A stretch of 38,480 nt of DNA, from NCBI RefSeq assembly GCF_021531895.1, contig NZ_JAFBIX010000026.1, positions 1-38,480 on the forward strand, written 5' to 3'. Of this stretch, positions 8,155 to 16,418 are shown piece after piece. The notes under the pieces are model-generated. The model ran no database searches. It was given only the letters and a program-made list of their open reading frames with translations, and had not been told where the DNA came from. The first letter of the stretch is position 1. Each line of letters starts with the position of its first letter. The translations under genes and the position numbers were made by a program. This DNA is from Faecalicatena contorta (GTDB lineage: Bacteria > Bacillota > Clostridia > Lachnospirales > Lachnospiraceae).

Positions 8155-8198
8155 AAAAGGAGTGGAAAATGGAGAAGATACCATTTTCCACTCCTTTT
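8155..8198. terminator. Strong bidirectional terminator
   Basis: An 18-bp perfect stem (8155-8172 with 8181-8198) with an 8-nt loop, A-rich on the left and T-rich on the right. It serves comEB and the convergent yaaL-like gene. Confidence 0.9.
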
Positions 8199-8246
8199 GT
8201 ATGCATTGAGAAGAAGATGCTGCCAGATAGAGCTATAGATTAAATG

Positions 8247-8483
8247 TTAGATGATCTTGGCCTGCCGCAGCAGAAAACGATAGCGCATCCACGCAGCATT
8301 TCCACTATAAATGTAAGCATCGATGAGATCGGGATCGGAAGCATTCTGAAAATGGTTGTAAGCATCTTCCAATTCCTGGCGTGTCTGTGCAATCTCTTCC
8401 ATCAAAGTATCGGCTTGTGGGTCAAAGGACAGTCGTTTGTAGATATCCTCTTCTGCAGTATTCTTACGTTCAAATAAGTGCAT
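8247..8483 (-). CDS. DUF2508 protein, YaaL-like
   Basis: A 78-aa soluble helical protein. The core ELEDAYNHFQNASDPDLIDA followed by a conserved Tyr/Arg-rich helix matches the DUF2508/YaaL family, of unknown function. YaaL in Bacillus lies between recR and bofA; here it sits beside bofA but divergently. The ATG at 8483 is preferred because GGAGG lies 6 nt upstream; a TTG at 8489 would touch the RBS. It ends against the shared terminator with comEB. Confidence 0.8.
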   Translation of the reverse strand: MHLFERKNTAEEDIYKRLSFDPQADTLMEEIAQTRQELEDAYNHFQNASDPDLIDAYIYSGNAAWMRYRFLLRQAKII

Positions 8484-8600
8484 AATCAACCTCCGTAATC
8501 AGATAAGAAATCCTCTTTTTTCTAGTATAGACAAATAATGAGAATAAAATACGTGTTGGACGAATATATAATAATAGAAAAGTTGTTTGGGAGGAATTGT

Positions 8601-8810
8601 ATGTCAGAACAGCACTCACATTTTTTGATTCCGTTTATTGTTCGGGCGATCGTGGGAAGCGCAATCATATTTTTTGTAAATGAATTTCTGACCTCTCAGG
8701 GAATTCCTGCGCAGGTAGGATTAAATCCTGTCACTGTATTGACATCTGGAATCCTTGGTACGCCTGGGGTTGCACTCCTTTATGGAATTACTTTTTATCA
8801 AATTCTGTGA
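8601..8810 (+). CDS. bofA: BofA-like pro-sigma-K processing inhibitor
   Basis: A small 69-aa membrane protein with two hydrophobic segments (about 8-27 and 42-66). The family BofA forms a complex with SpoIVFA that holds the protease SpoIVFB inactive until the forespore signals pro-sigma-K cleavage. The C-terminal GTPGVALLYG is a recognisable BofA signature. The ATG follows GGGAGGA (8589-8595). There is a TATAAT at 8567-8572, but no convincing -35 box. Next to the yaaL-like gene, this keeps part of the recR-yaaL-bofA neighbourhood of other spore formers. Confidence 0.85.
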   Translation: MSEQHSHFLIPFIVRAIVGSAIIFFVNEFLTSQGIPAQVGLNPVTVLTSGILGTPGVALLYGITFYQIL

Positions 8811-8846
8811 ATAATGCACAAAGTTTGAGAAGTTCTAAAAACGGGA

Positions 8847-8875
8847 TGGACAAAGCGGAAGGTGTAGGTTATAAT
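8847..8875 (+). promoter_or_regulatory. Promoter of the Tad pilus operon
   Basis: TGGACA at 8847-8852 and TATAAT at 8870-8875 with a 17-bp spacer. The leader (about 8882-9017) has hairpins TACAAGT/ACTTGTA (8881-8905) and TGCC/GGCA near 8950-8965. I see no known riboswitch core. Confidence 0.75.
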
Positions 8876-9017
8876 CGTCCTACAAGTTACATCCCGTGAC
8901 TTGTATCTGATGATTTCATTCTATAGATTCGTGTTATTCAAGTTATTCTATGCCATTTCGGCAGATGTTCAAGGAACAGTTAGTAAGACAAAAGAACTGT
9001 AAGAGGAGGGATATTAT

Positions 9018-9941
9018 GTGAGTAGCAGAAGTCTGGTGATCTGCGACCAGGAAGAGAAGTATGCAGCTGCTTTTGCCGCATTTCTGATGAAGAAAAAGGA
9101 ACTTGCTTTTCAAGTACAGGTGTGCAACAGTCTTATGCAGGTGTGGGCGATTCAGCAGGATACTTCCATTGATATTATGTTGATCGGCGGAAGATTTTCA
9201 AGAGAAGAACGGAGTAAGATTCAGGCAGGAACGGTCTTTGTTCTTGCAGAATCTGAACAGACAGAAGTTGGTCCTAATGAAGTGAAGGTGTACAAGTATC
9301 AATCTGGGGAATCGATTTTGGCAGAAGTCATTGATCGATGCAGTGAAGAAAATGAGACTGGAGAATTCTTTCTTCGAACGGTGAAAACCAGAAGGACAAA
9401 AATCATAGGAATCTTTTCGCCTGTCCATCGAATTGGGAAGACCTCTTATTGTCTGGAGCTTGGAAAAGAGATGGCCATATCAGAGAATGTATTGTATCTG
9501 AATCTGGAACTCTACGGTGGAATCGGAGGATATTTTCCAGAAGAAGAAAAGACTCTGGCGGATGTGCTTTATTATTCCAGGCAGGAGAGTAAGAATCTGG
9601 GATTTATGCTTACTACACTGGTGCAGCATCTGGGAGCCTTAGATTATCTTCTGCCGGTCAGAGTATCAGAAGATATCAAAGCCGTCTCTCTGGAAGAATG
9701 GTGTGATCTACTTCGACAGATCACGGAACAAAGTATCTATGATGTGATAATACTGGATATTGATGAAGGAATTAGAGAAGTCTACGGTCTGTTGAGAATA
9801 TGTACAGAGATCTATGTCCCGGTTCCGAAGGCAGAAGATGTACAGGCAAAAGCAAAGCTACAACAGTTTGAAGAAGAACTACATCTGCTTGGATATGATG
9901 ATGTTCGGCGTAAGATAGTGAAGAAGGAGCTGAAGAGATAG
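9018..9941 (+). CDS. TadZ/CpaE-like pilus-assembly ATPase
   Basis: A 307-aa cytoplasmic protein at the head of the Tad operon, where TadZ/CpaE sits. TadZ proteins are ParA/MinD-like ATPases that place the pilus machine at the cell pole. Residues about 1-105 resemble a degenerate receiver-like domain; residues 129-300 resemble a SIMIBI ATPase with GIFSPVHRIGKTS as the phosphate loop (Gly140, Lys141, Thr142). The start is GTG 9018 behind AGAGGAGGG; an overlapping ATG at 9016 stops at once. The gene abuts cpaF with no gap. Assignment rests on the fold and position, as TadZ sequences vary widely. Confidence 0.8.
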   Translation: MSSRSLVICDQEEKYAAAFAAFLMKKKELAFQVQVCNSLMQVWAIQQDTSIDIMLIGGRFSREERSKIQAGTVFVLAESEQTEVGPNEVKVYKYQSGESILAEVIDRCSEENETGEFFLRTVKTRRTKIIGIFSPVHRIGKTSYCLELGKEMAISENVLYLNLELYGGIGGYFPEEEKTLADVLYYSRQESKNLGFMLTTLVQHLGALDYLLPVRVSEDIKAVSLEEWCDLLRQITEQSIYDVIILDIDEGIREVYGLLRICTEIYVPVPKAEDVQAKAKLQQFEEELHLLGYDDVRRKIVKKELKR

Positions 9942-11174
9942 ATGATACAGGCAGAACAGCTTCATGCCAGGATTCTGGAAGAGATGGATATGACAAGGGA
10001 GATGGAAGATGAAGAACTGATGCAGCTAATCTATAGGGTGCTGCAGGAAGTATCCGCACAAGAGTATCTTTCCCTTGCTGAGAAGTCTTTCCTGGGAAGA
10101 GAATTATTCAATGCATTCCGCAAATTAAATATTCTCCAGGAATTCCTGGAGGATGAAGATATTACGGAGATCATGATCAATGGAACCCAGAACATCTTTT
10201 TTGAAAAAGATGGAAGAATCTATCAGTCGGATAAGCGGTTTGTATCGCGAGAGAAGTTAGAGGATGTCGTTCAGCAGATTGCGGCAGGATCTAACCGGCT
10301 GGTTAATGAAGCATCCCCCATTGTGGATGCAAGGCTATTGGATGGATCCCGGGTGAATATCGTTCTGCCGCCCATTGCGATTGACGGACCAATTGTAACA
10401 ATTCGTAAGTTTTCTAAAGAAGCGATTACCATGAAGCAATTGATTGCATGGGAATCAATCAGTAGAGAAGTATCGGCATTTCTTGCCACATTAGTGGCTG
10501 CCGGATATAACATATTCATAAGTGGAGGAACCGGATCAGGGAAGACCACTTTCTTAAATGCATTATCGCAATCTATTCCAAAAACGGAGAGAATCATAAC
10601 CATTGAGGACAATGCTGAATTACAGATTCAGGATGTGCCTAATCTGGTGAGGCTGGAGGCTAGGAATGCCAATGTCGAAGGATCAGGGGCAGTAACGATC
10701 CGGGACTTGATTAAGTCGGCCTTGCGAATGAGACCTGACAGGTTAATCGTGGGGGAAGTACGCTCGGCAGAAGCCATTGATATGCTGCAGGCTATGAATA
10801 CAGGGCATGACGGAAGTCTGAGTACCGGACATGCGAACAGTCCCAAAGATATGTTAAGCAGGTTAGAGACCATGGTTCTTATGGGAATGGAATTACCACT
10901 TCCGGCTATCCAGCGTCAGATTGCATCTGGTGTGGATGTAATCGTGCATCTGGGCAGGCTTCGTGACAAAAGCAGAAAAGTATTGGAAGTAACGGAGGTA
11001 CTTGGTTATATAGGAGGAGAGATTCAGCTTCAGACATTGTACCAATATGAAGAAACTGGTGAAAAAGAAGGACGGATTCAGGGAGAATGGAGGAAGATCC
11101 ATGAGATTACACATACCGAAAAATTGTTGGCAGCAGGATATCACAAAGAGAGAATATTCATGGATTACGATTAA
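9942..11174 (+). CDS. cpaF: Tad secretion ATPase CpaF/TadA
   Basis: Hexameric secretion ATPase of the type II/IV superfamily that powers Flp pilus assembly. The N-terminal domain (about 1-160) holds the ITEIMINGTQNIF motif. The Walker A is GGTGSGKTT at 195-203, followed by the Asp box (ITIEDNAELQ), Walker B (DRLIVGEVRS) and the His box (NTGHDGSLSTGHAN). The 410-aa length is normal. It begins directly after the TadZ-like gene and overlaps tadB. Confidence 0.95.
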   Translation: MIQAEQLHARILEEMDMTREMEDEELMQLIYRVLQEVSAQEYLSLAEKSFLGRELFNAFRKLNILQEFLEDEDITEIMINGTQNIFFEKDGRIYQSDKRFVSREKLEDVVQQIAAGSNRLVNEASPIVDARLLDGSRVNIVLPPIAIDGPIVTIRKFSKEAITMKQLIAWESISREVSAFLATLVAAGYNIFISGGTGSGKTTFLNALSQSIPKTERIITIEDNAELQIQDVPNLVRLEARNANVEGSGAVTIRDLIKSALRMRPDRLIVGEVRSAEAIDMLQAMNTGHDGSLSTGHANSPKDMLSRLETMVLMGMELPLPAIQRQIASGVDVIVHLGRLRDKSRKVLEVTEVLGYIGGEIQLQTLYQYEETGEKEGRIQGEWRKIHEITHTEKLLAAGYHKERIFMDYD

Positions 11175-11856
11175 ATCTATTGCAATTATAGGGATAACCG
11201 CATGGCTTTTCTACCGTTCCCTCTGGGCTGTCTTCCTTCTGGCACCGGTGGGTGGATGGAACTTCTGGAGGTTGGTACAAGAACAGGCGTATCAGAAAGA
11301 AAAGGAATTCCAGCTACAATTTAAAGAAGCAATACTGGCAGTGTCTTCTGCGATGAATATAGGCTATTCTGTGGAAAATGCGTTTCGGGAGGCACAGAAG
11401 GAATTAAAGAAGATCTATCCGGAAGAAGCAAGAATATCGAAGGAACTTCAGATGATTGTAAGACAGCTGCGGGTACATGTTCCTATGGAACAGATATTAG
11501 AAGAACTATCGCAGAGGGCACCGACAGAGGATGTCAGAAACTTTGTGACTGTATTTGTGGCGGCAAAGAAAAGTGGTGGTAATATGATTGCTATTATACA
11601 AAATACTGCAAATCAGATTGGAGATAAAATTGATGTAAAGAGGGAGATAGATACCATATTAGCTTCAAAAAGATATGAGTTCCGGGTAATGTCGGTGGTG
11701 CCTTATGCAATTATCGGATATATGTCGTTAAGTTTTCCTGAATTTATGGAATGCCTGTACGGAAATATATTGGGGATTGGAGTGATGACAATATGTCTGG
11801 TCATTTATTTGGCCGCATACTATCTTGGGTTAAGGATCATAAGGATCGAAGTCTAA
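11101..11856 (+). CDS. tadB: TadB-like inner-membrane platform protein
   Basis: A type II secretion F-domain protein of 251 aa that forms the membrane platform of the Tad machine. It has two hydrophobic segments near the start (about 26-48), a cytoplasmic four-helix region (about 60-190) with the conserved GYSVENAF, and a C-terminal membrane hairpin. The start at 11101 is chosen from GGAGG at 11089-11093; earlier in-frame codons lack an RBS. It overlaps cpaF by 74 nt and tadC by 64 nt, indicating coupled translation. Confidence 0.87.
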   Translation: MRLHIPKNCWQQDITKREYSWITIKSIAIIGITAWLFYRSLWAVFLLAPVGGWNFWRLVQEQAYQKEKEFQLQFKEAILAVSSAMNIGYSVENAFREAQKELKKIYPEEARISKELQMIVRQLRVHVPMEQILEELSQRAPTEDVRNFVTVFVAAKKSGGNMIAIIQNTANQIGDKIDVKREIDTILASKRYEFRVMSVVPYAIIGYMSLSFPEFMECLYGNILGIGVMTICLVIYLAAYYLGLRIIRIEV

Positions 11857-13061
11857 AGATATTGGTGCCAGGAGGCGTTCTGCTATTGGGAGGTCTGATT
11901 TTTCTTGTGGATTACCTTTCTTCGATGACACCGATGGAAGAGCATATAACAAGAAATTCTTATGGCAAAGGAAGCAAAATCGAAAGTTTTGATGTGAAGT
12001 TGGAAAATGAATCGGAGAAAATCCCGGTAGAGCTTGAGATATCAGAACAAAACTATTCTTCCGAAGAGGTACAGGAACTATTTGCAAGAGTGATCCGCAG
12101 AATGGAATCATTGATCCTTGCAGAAAATAAAAGCCTGGATCATGTGGAGAAGAATCTGAATTTGTTGGCAGAAGTGCCGGATGAACCGGTGGATATCTCC
12201 TGGGAACTGGATCGCTATGATGTTATGAATGTCAAAGGAGAGATACAAAAAGAGGCATTAAAGGAAGAGACACTGGTCAAATTGAGTGCAGTCCTTACCT
12301 ATCGAGAGAATGAAAAAGATCAGGCGATGTACCAATGTGTAGTCAAGGTCTGTCCAGAAGCATTGACCAAAGAGGAAGAGAATTCGAAAGAGGTGAAAGA
12401 AGTACTGCAAAAGAAGGAAGAGAGACAACGAGAAGACAAAATACTATCTCTTCCATCCCGAATAGGAGGACAAGCTGTCACCTATTATAAAAGGATGGAC
12501 CAGCGAGGAGTCGTGATTATGCTAATGGGGCTGTTGATCGGAGGTCTACTCTGTGCCCTTCAGAGACAGAATCAGGCAAAAGAATCGGAGCAGAGACAAC
12601 AGCAGATGATGTTGGATTACCCGGAGATTATGAATAAGATCACCTTGTTTCTCGGGGCGGGGATGACAGTAAAAAGAGCATGGAAAAAGGTGGTGGAGGA
12701 TTATGAGCAACAGAAACCAATCTGGGGATCGCGTTATGCATACGAAGAAATGAAAAAGACATGTTACGAGATGGAGAGTGGTGTGACAGAAGCAGAAAGC
12801 TATGAGAACTTTGGGAGACGCTGCAATGTACAAGTGTACGTAAGATTTGGAGCATTATTGTCTCAGAACCTGAGAAAAGGAATGAAAGGTCTGACACAGA
12901 TGCTAAAATTAGAATCCATTCAGGCATTTGAAGAGCGGAAAGCGCGGGCAAAAAAACTGGGTGAGGAAGCAGGGACGAAGTTATTGTTCCCCATGTTCTT
13001 AATGCTGGCAGTGGTTTTGATCATAGTAATTGTGCCAGCATTTATGTCCTTGCAGATATAG
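11793..13061 (+). CDS. tadC: TadC-like inner-membrane platform protein
   Basis: A second type II secretion F-domain protein of about 422 aa, the usual partner of TadB. An N-terminal membrane helix near residues 23-42 is followed by a long acidic extracytoplasmic or linker part (about 50-230) that is unusual in length. Another helix precedes the F domain (about 265-400), which has LGAGMTVKRAW and CYEMESGVTEAESYE. It ends in a hydrophobic helix. The ATG at 11793 has GGAG at 11779-11782; a codon at 11751 is possible. It overlaps tadB. Confidence 0.85.
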   Translation: MSGHLFGRILSWVKDHKDRSLKILVPGGVLLLGGLIFLVDYLSSMTPMEEHITRNSYGKGSKIESFDVKLENESEKIPVELEISEQNYSSEEVQELFARVIRRMESLILAENKSLDHVEKNLNLLAEVPDEPVDISWELDRYDVMNVKGEIQKEALKEETLVKLSAVLTYRENEKDQAMYQCVVKVCPEALTKEEENSKEVKEVLQKKEERQREDKILSLPSRIGGQAVTYYKRMDQRGVVIMLMGLLIGGLLCALQRQNQAKESEQRQQQMMLDYPEIMNKITLFLGAGMTVKRAWKKVVEDYEQQKPIWGSRYAYEEMKKTCYEMESGVTEAESYENFGRRCNVQVYVRFGALLSQNLRKGMKGLTQMLKLESIQAFEERKARAKKLGEEAGTKLLFPMFLMLAVVLIIVIVPAFMSLQI

Positions 13062-13087
13062 TTTAAGGAGTAGGAAGGAGGATGTAT

Positions 13088-13264
13088 ATGTGGAGATTGT
13101 GGTATATACGAGAGAAGTTAAGGGAAGAAGATGGAATCGGAGTGGTGGAAGTGATCTTGATATTGGTTGTCTTGATTGGATTGGTCATTATATTCAAATC
13201 CCAGTTAACCAGTCTGGTACAGAATATTTTTCAGAAAATTGTCAGCGAAAGTTCAGGTATCTGA
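13088..13264 (+). CDS. flp: Flp-type major pilin
   Basis: A 58-aa pilin precursor. A short charged leader ends at Gly16, followed by IGVVE, placing Glu at position +5 of the mature pilin as type IV prepilin peptidases require. A 20-residue hydrophobic helix follows. AAGGAGG (13075-13081) is 6 nt before ATG 13088, whereas ATG 13082 touches the RBS. It is the expected main subunit of the Tad pilus. The adjacent A24 peptidase would process it. Confidence 0.88.
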   Translation: MWRLWYIREKLREEDGIGVVEVILILVVLIGLVIIFKSQLTSLVQNIFQKIVSESSGI

Positions 13265-13272
13265 TCATACAT

Positions 13273-14661
13273 ATGATATTCAGATACGACTGTAAATTCT
13301 GCCGTGCAGAGGTGACTGCGTACTTAAGCTTGATTTTTATTCTTCTGGTCACCTTTGTGTGCAGCATTATGGAAAGTGCATCTATCCAGATGGCAAAAAA
13401 CTACCAAAGAGCGGATGTAAATCGTGCAATGGAATGTGTGTTTGCGGAATATCAGAAAGAATTATTAGAAGAATACGATATCTTTGCATTAGATGCCAGT
13501 TATGAGACAGGACAATATGCGGAACAGAATCTATGGGATCGGATGGATTTCTATGGTGCAGGAAGCATGGAACATCAGATGGAGAGAATACAGTTCCTGA
13601 CAGACTCTGGATGTAGTTCTTTTTGCAGACAGGTGGCATCCTATATGGAGCAGAAATATGGAATCGATGCATGGAAAGACAAGACGGGGTTGTCTTCCAT
13701 ATGGAAACAGCAAGAGGAAAGAGCCGATACTTATATGGAAGAAGAACAGGAGCAACAACAGTATCTGGAAGGTCTGCTGGCTGACAGTAATGGAGAATTA
13801 CCAGAAGAAGAGAATCCCATTACTTATGTTGGTCAGCTGAAACAGTCACCAATATTAGAGCTGGTGGTCCCAAAGGAGCAGATCATATCGGAAAAGCAAG
13901 TAGATGAAGGCATTATGCTGTCATCACGGGAACAGAACAGGGGGTATGGGACATTTTCGGATGTGGAAGATGGAGAGGGAACGTTATCAACGCTGCTTTT
14001 TGGAGAATACCTGTTAGAACATTTTTCGATGTTTACCAATACAGAGCATACCGGAGTTCTGGATTATGAACTGGAATATATCTTTGCCGGGAGGAACAGT
14101 GACCGGGAGAATCTGGAAGCAGTAGTGAAGCGGTTGATGACATTGCGTTTTGTCCCTAATTATATCTACATTCAGACGGACAGTGAGATGAAGGCGGAGG
14201 CAGAGGCGATGGCAGCAACATTGTGTTCCTTATTGGCTGTTCCGGCAATAACGGAAGCTGCAGCACAGGGGATTCTTCTGGCATGGTCATATGGAGAAAC
14301 GATTATGGATCTTAGAACATTATTAAGTGGCAATCGAGTGCCTATGACAAAGTCGAAAGAAAGCTGGCAATTGCAGCTTACAGGTTTATTAAAGCTTGGG
14401 ACAGAAGAAGACAAAAGCGAAGGGCAGGATGTAGCAGATGGTCTGGATTATCGGGAATATCTGCGAATGATACTGTTCCTGAAGAACAAAGAGACCGTTG
14501 CAGAAAGAGCATTGGGGATCATAGAACAGAACATGCAGAAGATGTATGGGCAGACGTATTTTCGTGCAGATCTTTGTGTCAGCAGAATGGAGATAAAGAC
14601 GACCAGCAGATTACGCAGAGGAATTACTTATCAATATAAGACTTATTATGGTTACCAGTAG
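13273..14661 (+). CDS. DUF5702-like Tad-locus membrane protein
   Basis: A 462-aa protein with one N-terminal hydrophobic helix (about 14-36) and a large extracytoplasmic part. The start resembles a TadE/TadG-type pseudopilin, followed by the conserved-looking VNRAMECVFAEYQKELLEEYDIFALDASY that I associate with DUF5702 proteins of Clostridia Tad loci. No catalytic motif is visible. The ATG at 13273 lies 8 nt after the flp stop and has only a weak RBS, so translation is probably coupled. The family name is recalled, not searched. A role as a minor pilin or pilus-base component is inferred from location. Confidence 0.75.
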   Translation: MIFRYDCKFCRAEVTAYLSLIFILLVTFVCSIMESASIQMAKNYQRADVNRAMECVFAEYQKELLEEYDIFALDASYETGQYAEQNLWDRMDFYGAGSMEHQMERIQFLTDSGCSSFCRQVASYMEQKYGIDAWKDKTGLSSIWKQQEERADTYMEEEQEQQQYLEGLLADSNGELPEEENPITYVGQLKQSPILELVVPKEQIISEKQVDEGIMLSSREQNRGYGTFSDVEDGEGTLSTLLFGEYLLEHFSMFTNTEHTGVLDYELEYIFAGRNSDRENLEAVVKRLMTLRFVPNYIYIQTDSEMKAEAEAMAATLCSLLAVPAITEAAAQGILLAWSYGETIMDLRTLLSGNRVPMTKSKESWQLQLTGLLKLGTEEDKSEGQDVADGLDYREYLRMILFLKNKETVAERALGIIEQNMQKMYGQTYFRADLCVSRMEIKTTSRLRRGITYQYKTYYGYQ

Positions 14662-14751
14662 AGGCAGATACAGATGCCCTCTCAGTTGTCAAGCAAATTT
14701 CCCATGAAAAAGGGTTTTATAAAATATGAAGAAAGGAGAAGGATTCGTACC

Positions 14752-15570
14752 ATGAATAGAACAATACTCCCCTCACAATCTATCTATTCCCATTTTTCTG
14801 GGAGGGCATCTGCATCTGCCTCTAAAAGACCTTCTGTTGCCGGGAGCATCACATTGGAGGCAGCGATGGCAGTGCCTCTCTTCTTTTTGGCGGTGGTAAG
14901 TCTTCTGTACCTGATGGAGATTATGGTTATCCAGACATCTATTCGATGTGGTCTGCAATATGCAGGGAAGCAGGCAGCAAAAGAGGCGTATCCGATTACC
15001 GTATTGATGCCGTCCCGTCTGGAAAGTAATATTATCCATGCAGTCGGTGCCGAGCGTCTGGAAAGGAGTATTGTAGAAGGAGGAAGTAGTGGAATCGATT
15101 GCTCTGAGTCCAGAATGTCTTCCAGAACAGGAATTGGTGAACTGAAAGTTTGTTATAAAGTACGTTTACCGATTCCATTATTCGGTGTAGCCCCTGTCAA
15201 GTATCAGGAAAGTATGCGGATCAAGGCATGGACAGGATATGAAAAAGCAGGATTTGGATCGGAAGATGATGAGACGGTGTATATCACAGAGACAGGGCTT
15301 GTCTATCATAAAGATTATCATTGTACACATCTGGATCTATCGATTCATATGGTGCAGACGTCGGACATATCTTCTATGCGAAATGCAGATGGTGGAAAGT
15401 ATTATGCGTGCGAACATTGTATGAGGAATGGAGGAGATGGTGTGTATATTACGGATACAGGAGACCGGTATCATAGTTCGCTGTCATGCAGCGGACTGAA
15501 GAGAACGGTCTATGCGGTTCCGATATCTGAAGCAGTAGGAAAGGGGGCATGTTCCAGATGTGGACATTGA
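14752..15570 (+). CDS. TadE-like pseudopilin with duplicated Cys motif
   Basis: A 272-aa minor-pilin-like protein. Residues about 30-60 give a prepilin-type helix SITLEAAMAVPLFFLA with the Glu typical of TadE. The extracellular part ends in two tandem modules at about 188-272, each with VYIT-(E/D)-TG, a YH pair, a lone Cys and a C-terminal CxxC (CEHC; CSRC). This resembles the Ada-like metal-binding tails seen on some secreted nucleases. ATG 14752 follows AGGAG/AAGGA 8-13 nt upstream; a start at 14674 is possible. It is in the Tad operon and overlaps the prepilin peptidase gene. The duplicated module is the odd feature. Confidence 0.75.
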   Translation: MNRTILPSQSIYSHFSGRASASASKRPSVAGSITLEAAMAVPLFFLAVVSLLYLMEIMVIQTSIRCGLQYAGKQAAKEAYPITVLMPSRLESNIIHAVGAERLERSIVEGGSSGIDCSESRMSSRTGIGELKVCYKVRLPIPLFGVAPVKYQESMRIKAWTGYEKAGFGSEDDETVYITETGLVYHKDYHCTHLDLSIHMVQTSDISSMRNADGGKYYACEHCMRNGGDGVYITDTGDRYHSSLSCSGLKRTVYAVPISEAVGKGACSRCGH

Positions 15571-15995
15571 GTCAGATGGTTTGTCAGATGATCCTGGTAT
15601 GTCTGTCGGTGTCGGATATTTATTTCCGTAAAATACCAGCTGAGATACTGTTATTGACGAATCTTGCAGCTGTCATCTATCAGATTATGATTGGACAGAT
15701 GGATCCCTGGCTGATTGCAGGAGGTGCAGCCGTAGGCGGCGTGTTCTTATATATCAGTAAAGTTACCCGTGAAGGTATCGGATATGGCGATAGCTGGGCG
15801 ATATTGATTCTGGGGATTTTTCTTGGAATATGGAAGCTTATGGAAGTTCTTGCAGGTGCGTTCTTCATACTTTCGCTGGCATCTGTGTTTTTTCTTGCAA
15901 GGAAAAAGATGTCCCGGAAACAATCTATTCCGTTCTTTCCATTTCTGGCGATCGGATATCTGCTGCAGGTGCTGGCGGGAGGGATGAAGGGATGA
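15549..15995 (+). CDS. A24 prepilin peptidase (TadV/CpaA type)
   Basis: A 148-aa membrane aspartic protease that cleaves prepilin leaders. It lacks the N-methylase domain and is limited to the catalytic half, as in TadV/CpaA. Catalytic residues Asp23 (VSDIYFRKIP) and Asp81 (GYGD) match the A24 family. Four or so membrane segments are visible. The ATG at 15549 follows AGGAAAGGGGG and overlaps the TadE-like gene by 22 nt. Expected substrates are the flp pilin and the TadE-like proteins. Confidence 0.92.
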   Translation: MFQMWTLSQMVCQMILVCLSVSDIYFRKIPAEILLLTNLAAVIYQIMIGQMDPWLIAGGAAVGGVFLYISKVTREGIGYGDSWAILILGIFLGIWKLMEVLAGAFFILSLASVFFLARKKMSRKQSIPFFPFLAIGYLLQVLAGGMKG

Positions 15996-16018
15996 GGATA
16001 AAGAGATGAGGATAAAGA
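15991..16018 (+). repeat. 14-bp tandem duplication at a start codon
   Basis: GATGAGGATAAAGA occurs twice in tandem (15991-16004 and 16005-16018). The first copy reads ATG-AGG-ATA-AAG-AGA-TGA, a 5-codon ORF that overlaps the next start as ATGA. The second copy starts the TadE-like gene. Confidence 0.85.
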
Positions 16019-16407
16019 GATTGCAGGGAAGCATGACGGTAGAAATGTCATTTCTCATGCCTATGATTCTGTTCTTGATCATGGCGTGTATCCTGACGGT
16101 GTTCTATTATCATGATAAGAACATCCTGGCAGGGGCGGCGTATGAAACTGCAGTGGCAGGAAGTACAAAGGCAAGAGAAAAGGATGGTATATCAGAGGGA
16201 GAGTTAGAATCCCTCTTTTTTCAACGGACAAAGAATAAATGTATTCTGTTTGGAAGCTTTCAAACTACGGTTACGGTGACAGAGGAAGAGATTATAGTCA
16301 GAGCGAATGCTTCCCATAACTATATGAAGATATCCGTAATGGAAAGTGCAAAGGTTACAGAGCCGGAGCGATATATCCGAAAGCTGAGAAGAATGAAGCA
16401 AAGATAG
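16006..16407 (+). CDS. Second TadE-like pseudopilin
   Basis: A 133-aa protein with a short basic leader ending at Gly8 and the prepilin-like SMTVE, placing Glu at +5, followed by a hydrophobic helix to about residue 32. The remainder is a small extracytoplasmic domain. This is the TadE pattern of minor pilins. It starts in the second copy of the 14-bp duplication and follows the A24 peptidase gene by 10 nt, so it is likely processed by it. Confidence 0.78.
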   Translation: MRIKRLQGSMTVEMSFLMPMILFLIMACILTVFYYHDKNILAGAAYETAVAGSTKAREKDGISEGELESLFFQRTKNKCILFGSFQTTVTVTEEEIIVRANASHNYMKISVMESAKVTEPERYIRKLRRMKQR

Positions 16408-16418
16408 GAGTAAGAAAG

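Noticed and set aside
13030-13272. Upstream extension of the DUF5702-like protein
   Set aside because: It would overlap the end of tadC and the whole flp gene in another frame; no pilus-type features are in it.
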